Source: a virus. Taken from it: a stretch of 24,632 bases of DNA. Of the stretch, positions 22,720 through 24,632 are shown in pieces. Positions within the stretch are counted from its first letter, which is position 1, and each line of letters opens with the position of its first letter. The position numbers and the translations under genes were made by a program. The stretch is taken from positions 1 to 24,632 of the IMG/VR virus record IMGVR_UViG_3300031669_000225; one strand, 5' to 3'. The notes beneath the pieces are model-generated. The model saw only the letters and a program-made list of their open reading frames with translations, was not told where the DNA came from and did no database searches.

Positions 22720-23495
22720 GCGGCCATCCGTTGCGCCTCGGATTCGTCGAGGAGTTGCGCGGCGGTTTTCTTGGCTGGCGCCATCGCACCGTTTTGACGG
22801 AACTTAGGCCAGTCCTGGCGAACGCAGTTTGCAAATCCGGCGTCAATGCTCACGTACTCGTGGCCCTTGGAAGCGCAGATGTCGATAAAAGCGACGGTGT
22901 ACCGGGCGATCCCGCCTTCGGGAAGGCTGTATTCTTGGGTGAGCCTTTGAGCTACCCTCTCCGAGGGTTTCCAATCTTCAGGGACAGGGACAAGCGCGCG
23001 TTTTTTGCGCGCTGTCTTTGCCTTTTCTGGTGGTTGGAGGCTGGTGGCTGGCGGTTGGAGGTTGGAGGTTGGAGGATGTCCCGATCCGGTTATGGTTTCG
23101 GTTAGCGGTCCGGTTACACTTCCGGTTTGGTGCACGGTTCCATCTGTGGTTATTTGTTCGGTTACTAATCCGGTTATGGTTTCGGTTGGTGGTCTGCCCC
23201 CATGCTTCCCGTTGTCGCGCGCCTTTTTCGATACCTCAATTTCGTGGTCGACGCGCTTCTGGTGGTAGCCGTCCGGTTCAATCGTGAAGAAAACGCCAAG
23301 CACCTTATCAACCGCCTTGCGATCTTCCGGCCGCATCGCCCGCAGCATCAGGTAAAGCTCCTGGTGGTCAAGCGGCAGCGGTTGCTCTTCGGAGTAGTAA
23401 TAGTCGAGCAGGAGGTTGTAGGCGCCGTGTTCGAGCATTGAAAGCCGCGCGGTGTCGCGTAGGTAATCGCCAGAATAGCGCCGGTAATAGTTCAC
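22716..23495 (-). CDS. DUF1376 (YdaU-type) replication protein with internal repeats
   Basis: The 259-residue protein has an N-terminal DUF1376 domain (about 1-85: MNYYRRYSGDYLRDTARLSM, LEHGAYNLLLDYYYSEEQPL, YHQKRVDHEI), typical of phage replication initiators. A repetitive linker (100-157) has Thr at every fourth residue from 104 to 136 and then NLQPPATSLQPP. After a basic patch (KAKTARKKRALVP) comes a C-terminal domain (about 170-240, EDWKPSERVAQRLTQEY, ISIDAGFANCVRQDWPKFR). The layout, two ends joined by a low-complexity linker, resembles lambda O, whose linker DNA holds iterons. The start is GTG and overlaps the previous stop (GTGA). It is probably the replication initiator or loader. Confidence 0.75.
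   Translation of the reverse strand: MNYYRRYSGDYLRDTARLSMLEHGAYNLLLDYYYSEEQPLPLDHQELYLMLRAMRPEDRKAVDKVLGVFFTIEPDGYHQKRVDHEIEVSKKARDNGKHGGRPPTETITGLVTEQITTDGTVHQTGSVTGPLTETITGSGHPPTSNLQPPATSLQPPEKAKTARKKRALVPVPEDWKPSERVAQRLTQEYSLPEGGIARYTVAFIDICASKGHEYVSIDAGFANCVRQDWPKFRQNGAMAPAKKTAAQLLDESEAQRMAA
22993..23013 (-). repeat. GC-rich hairpin in the replication gene
   Basis: AGCGCGC and GCGCGCT form a perfect 7-bp stem around a 7-base loop GTTTTTT (plus strand). It lies 20 bases from the heptamer array inside the DUF1376 gene. It could be a replication-origin structure, or could just be codons for a basic KKRALV patch. Confidence 0.4.
23033..23074 (-). repeat. Heptamer tandem array (GTTGGAG) in replication gene
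   Basis: On the plus strand GTTGGAG occurs at 23033-23039 and three times in tandem at 23054-23074, with degenerate copies (GGCTGGTGGCT) between. The array codes for the NLQPPATSLQPP linker of the DUF1376 protein. Its regularity exceeds what the amino acid repeat alone needs. Confidence 0.7.
23084..23190 (-). repeat. 12-bp-period array of nine units (candidate iterons)
   Basis: CGGTT (plus strand) starts at 23087, 23099, 23111, 23123, 23135, 23159, 23171 and 23183, with one variant (TGGTT) at 23147. That is nine units at exact 12-base steps. The outermost copies share an identical 20-base stretch (23084-23103 and 23168-23187). In the protein this gives an ACC-coded Thr every fourth residue (104 to 136). 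In lambda the iterons sit inside the O gene at the equivalent place; here the array and the following heptamers and hairpin could form the origin. Confidence 0.75.
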
Positions 23496-24007
23496 TCGTC
23501 ATCCTCGCCCGGGGTGCGCTCGACTTGGCCGGCGCCGGCATAGGGTGTGTCCGTATCCCAATCCGGCCCGCAGGCCCGTTTCGCCATTTCCAATTGCACG
23601 TAGTTGAGGCTGCCGCCAGAACGGTGCTTATCCCGGAGCCCGTAGGCCCACCATTTACCCGGCTTGCGGGGGCTTCTGAGCATTTCCCTGATAGTGCCCA
23701 TCGCCGCGGTCCCGATGCGCGTGACGGGCGTAGGCGCCCTGCTGAACGCGGCTTTATCGGCAACCGCCCGTCGCTCAACGTCATCCGAAACGGCGTCGCG
23801 CAGCAGCGGGATAATGTCGCCAATCATCGGCGGCTTTGTTTTGGTGTCGCGCCACAGCACCAGCCGCGGCCGCACCTTGTCCCAGGAGAATTCGGTAAGC
23901 GCCTCGAACCAGTGCTTGATAGCCGCGCCGCCGTACGGCTTCCGGTCGTAGCATTCAGCCAGTTCCTGCATGAACGTCTCGAAAGCGGTCAAATCGTAGC
24001 GTTGCAT
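23492..24007 (-). CDS. Probable helicase-loader-like replication protein
   Basis: From ATG 24007 the product has 171 residues: MQRYDLTAFETFMQELAECY, DRKPYGGAAIKHWFEALTEF, SWDKVRPRLVLWRDTKTKPP and MIGDIIPLLRDAVSD. This N-terminal three-helix pattern (helix-W-L-F-V-AL then P-IGDI) resembles helicase-loader domains such as G39P, and the gene lies directly before the replication initiator. The rest is basic and loop-rich (RTPVTRIG ... MAKRACGPDWDTDTPY). It overlaps the zinc gene stop by one base (TAATG). An upstream in-frame start at 24061 would lie inside that gene and is unlikely. Confidence 0.55.
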   Translation of the reverse strand: MQRYDLTAFETFMQELAECYDRKPYGGAAIKHWFEALTEFSWDKVRPRLVLWRDTKTKPPMIGDIIPLLRDAVSDDVERRAVADKAAFSRAPTPVTRIGTAAMGTIREMLRSPRKPGKWWAYGLRDKHRSGGSLNYVQLEMAKRACGPDWDTDTPYAGAGQVERTPGEDDE

Positions 24008-24174
24008 TACCGGCCCCTCGCCTTCCGCTGCACGTCCAACCGCCTGCAAGCGCGCGAGCAATACTCCCTGAGCTGGAACAGCCGCTCATAATTACGGCCG
24101 CACAGCGCACAAGTTGCGTCCACGGCAGGATGCTTGCGGCGGGGGCGATGGCGCCAGATGGGGATGGGGATCAT
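24007..24174 (-). CDS. Small treble-clef zinc-finger-like protein
   Basis: The 55-residue product begins MIPIPIWRHRPRRKHPAVDA and carries CALCG (about 22-26) and CSRAC (39-43) followed by a basic tail RRLDVQRKARG. CxxC plus CxxxC with a turn and helix is a treble-clef arrangement seen in small phage DNA-binding proteins. The ribosome site AAGGAGG is four bases before the ATG at 24174. It lies just after cro and one base overlaps the next gene, so it is part of the early operon. Confidence 0.6.
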   Translation of the reverse strand: MIPIPIWRHRPRRKHPAVDATCALCGRNYERLFQLREYCSRACRRLDVQRKARGR

Positions 24175-24205
24175 GCCGCCTCCTTTTTCTTCGTGCCCGC
24201 GAGGG

Positions 24206-24391
24206 CTATGCCGCTAACTCGGCGCGATCTGCGCGGAGCTTCCCGCCAGTCTGCAACTGAATTAGCGCCTGCGTCTTTATCGGGATGCGCTTTTCTTTGA
24301 GCCAATAGCTGACGATCTGCCGCGTCACCTTCAAAGCCTTCGCCGCCTCTACCTGCGTGCCAAAGTATTCGATTACGTTTTCAGGGGTCAT
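24206..24391 (-). CDS. cro: Cro-like repressor
   Basis: The 61-residue protein MTPENVIEYFGTQVEAAKAL is a typical Cro/YdaS-type one-domain helix-turn-helix protein. Helix 2 is QVEAAKALKV (13-22), helix 3 TRQIVSYWLKEKR (23-35), then a short C-terminal part with QALIQLQTGGKLRAD. It opens the long minus-strand operon and is expected to bind the repeated sites in the divergent control region to shut down early promoters. The ATG sits at the predicted transcription start, so the message probably has no leader. CI or another lytic-lysogenic partner is not in the window. Confidence 0.8.
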   Translation of the reverse strand: MTPENVIEYFGTQVEAAKALKVTRQIVSYWLKEKRIPIKTQALIQLQTGGKLRADRAELAA

Positions 24392-24397
24392 GTACGC

Positions 24398-24425
24398 ATT
24401 TTAGGCATATTTTTGCAAAAGTCAA
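24398..24425 (-). promoter_or_regulatory. Strong promoter of cro, predicted leaderless
   Basis: Minus strand: -35 TTGACT (24425-24420), 16-base spacer, -10 TAAAAT (24403-24398). Six bases follow to the A of the cro ATG (24391), which therefore falls at position +1. Both hexamers match consensus at 5 of 6. No ribosome site can exist upstream. Confidence 0.75.
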
Positions 24426-24426
24426 A
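24413..24426. promoter_or_regulatory. Operator candidate 1
   Basis: TTGCAA-AA-GTCAAA on the plus strand, overlapping the cro -35 box and spacer. It includes the perfect 10-base palindrome TTTTGCAAAA (24411-24420). A second copy of the same bipartite site starts 31 bases away. Confidence 0.55.
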
Positions 24427-24443
24427 TTCTTTTCAAATAGTGC

Positions 24444-24457
24444 TTGCAATCGTCAAA
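24444..24457. promoter_or_regulatory. Operator candidate 2
   Basis: TTGCAA-TC-GTCAAA on the plus strand, 31 bases (about three helical turns) from the first copy and covering the -35 box of the divergent promoter. The two sites may be bound cooperatively by Cro or by the missing CI. Confidence 0.55.
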
Positions 24458-24472
24458 AAGATTTGCTATCGT
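24444..24472 (+). promoter_or_regulatory. Divergent rightward promoter
   Basis: TTGCAA (24444-24449), 17-base spacer, TATCGT (24467-24472). The -10 matches consensus at 4 of 6, so it is weaker than the cro promoter. It would drive the plus-strand gene starting at 24554. Confidence 0.45.
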
Positions 24473-24481
24473 TCAATCAAC

Positions 24482-24531
24482 CCGCCCGCATTCGCGTCTT
24501 TCCGTGGATGGTAAGGCCACAAGGCGGGCGG
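24482..24531 (+). promoter_or_regulatory. Structured leader of the plus-strand gene
   Basis: CCGCCCGC (24482-24489) pairs perfectly with GCGGGCGG (24524-24531). Inside, GTGG (24504-24507) can pair with CCAC (24517-24520). The nested hairpin ends 12 bases before the AGGAG of the next gene and may control its translation or transcription. No known leader family is claimed. Confidence 0.5.
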
Positions 24532-24553
24532 CGAGTACCACCAGGAGATGAAT

Positions 24554-24632
24554 ATGCGACCAAAGTACCTCCCGCGCGATTTGCGCCACTTCCGCACCGA
24601 CCCGGAACCGCTCGGCGACTCGGCGGTGATGT
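24554..24632 (+). CDS. Plus-strand gene, N-terminal fragment, unknown
   Basis: AGGAG (24543-24547) six bases before ATG opens a frame MRPKYLPRDLRHFRTDPEPL that runs off the right edge after 26 residues. It is the only gene reading rightward and starts the opposite early operon. The fragment does not look like a CI repressor and is too short to name. An ATG at 24548 is too close to the ribosome site. Confidence 0.55.
   Translation, partial: MRPKYLPRDLRHFRTDPEPLGDSAVM

Noticed and set aside
23033-23190. CRISPR-like repetitive block
   Set aside because: Units are 7 and 12 bases with no unique spacers, and the block lies inside an intact protein frame.
24482-24531. P1 c4-like antisense RNA
   Set aside because: Only a generic nested hairpin is visible; I cannot recognise the c4 pattern or its target.

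Overview
The window is a contiguous block of a tailed-phage genome (free phage or prophage; no host gene, integrase, att site, tRNA or CRISPR is visible). Gene order and protein resemblance point to a P22-like podovirus of a fairly GC-rich proteobacterium. A beta-proteobacterial host is my guess from style and is not proven. Almost every gene lies on the minus strand and reads from right to left as one long early-to-late transcription unit. Only a partial gene at the far right reads on the plus strand.

Right end (24.63-22.7 kb): a divergent control region with a Cro-like repressor gene reading left from a strong promoter that predicts a leaderless mRNA, and a plus-strand gene with a structured leader. 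Two copies of TTGCAA-NN-GTCAAA, 31 bp apart, each overlap one of the two promoters. After cro come a small zinc-finger-like protein, a probable helicase-loader-like protein and a DUF1376 replication protein. The middle of that last gene holds a perfect 12-bp-period array, a heptamer array and a GC hairpin, a candidate replication origin inside a gene as in lambda O.

Middle (22.7-19.4 kb): tightly coupled small genes: an HTH protein, a Cys-rich peptide, a DUF1064 nuclease-like protein, NinB, a Ref-like HNH nuclease, several short proteins of unknown function, a GroES-like co-chaperonin, and two overlapping genes whose products begin with the same MAWPKGK motif.

Left (19.3-0 kb): the virion module in P22 order: small and large terminase, portal, scaffold and coat. 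An accessory set follows: a small structural-type protein, a GT-A glycosyltransferase, two probable structural proteins, a lectin-like protein and a PASTA-like protein. Then come gp4-like and gp10-like head-completion proteins, a repeat-bearing protein at the tail-needle position, a small beta-rich protein, a cupin, three ejection proteins (the middle one with a muramidase-like module) and the N-terminal part of a tailspike that runs off the left end.

Most genes overlap by 1-4 bases or abut, and non-ATG starts are frequent (GTG, TTG). The coat gene appears to start on ATT, with a good Shine-Dalgarno sequence and with N-terminal similarity to related coats supporting it. No lysis genes, recognisable CI repressor or classical tail needle lie in the window.
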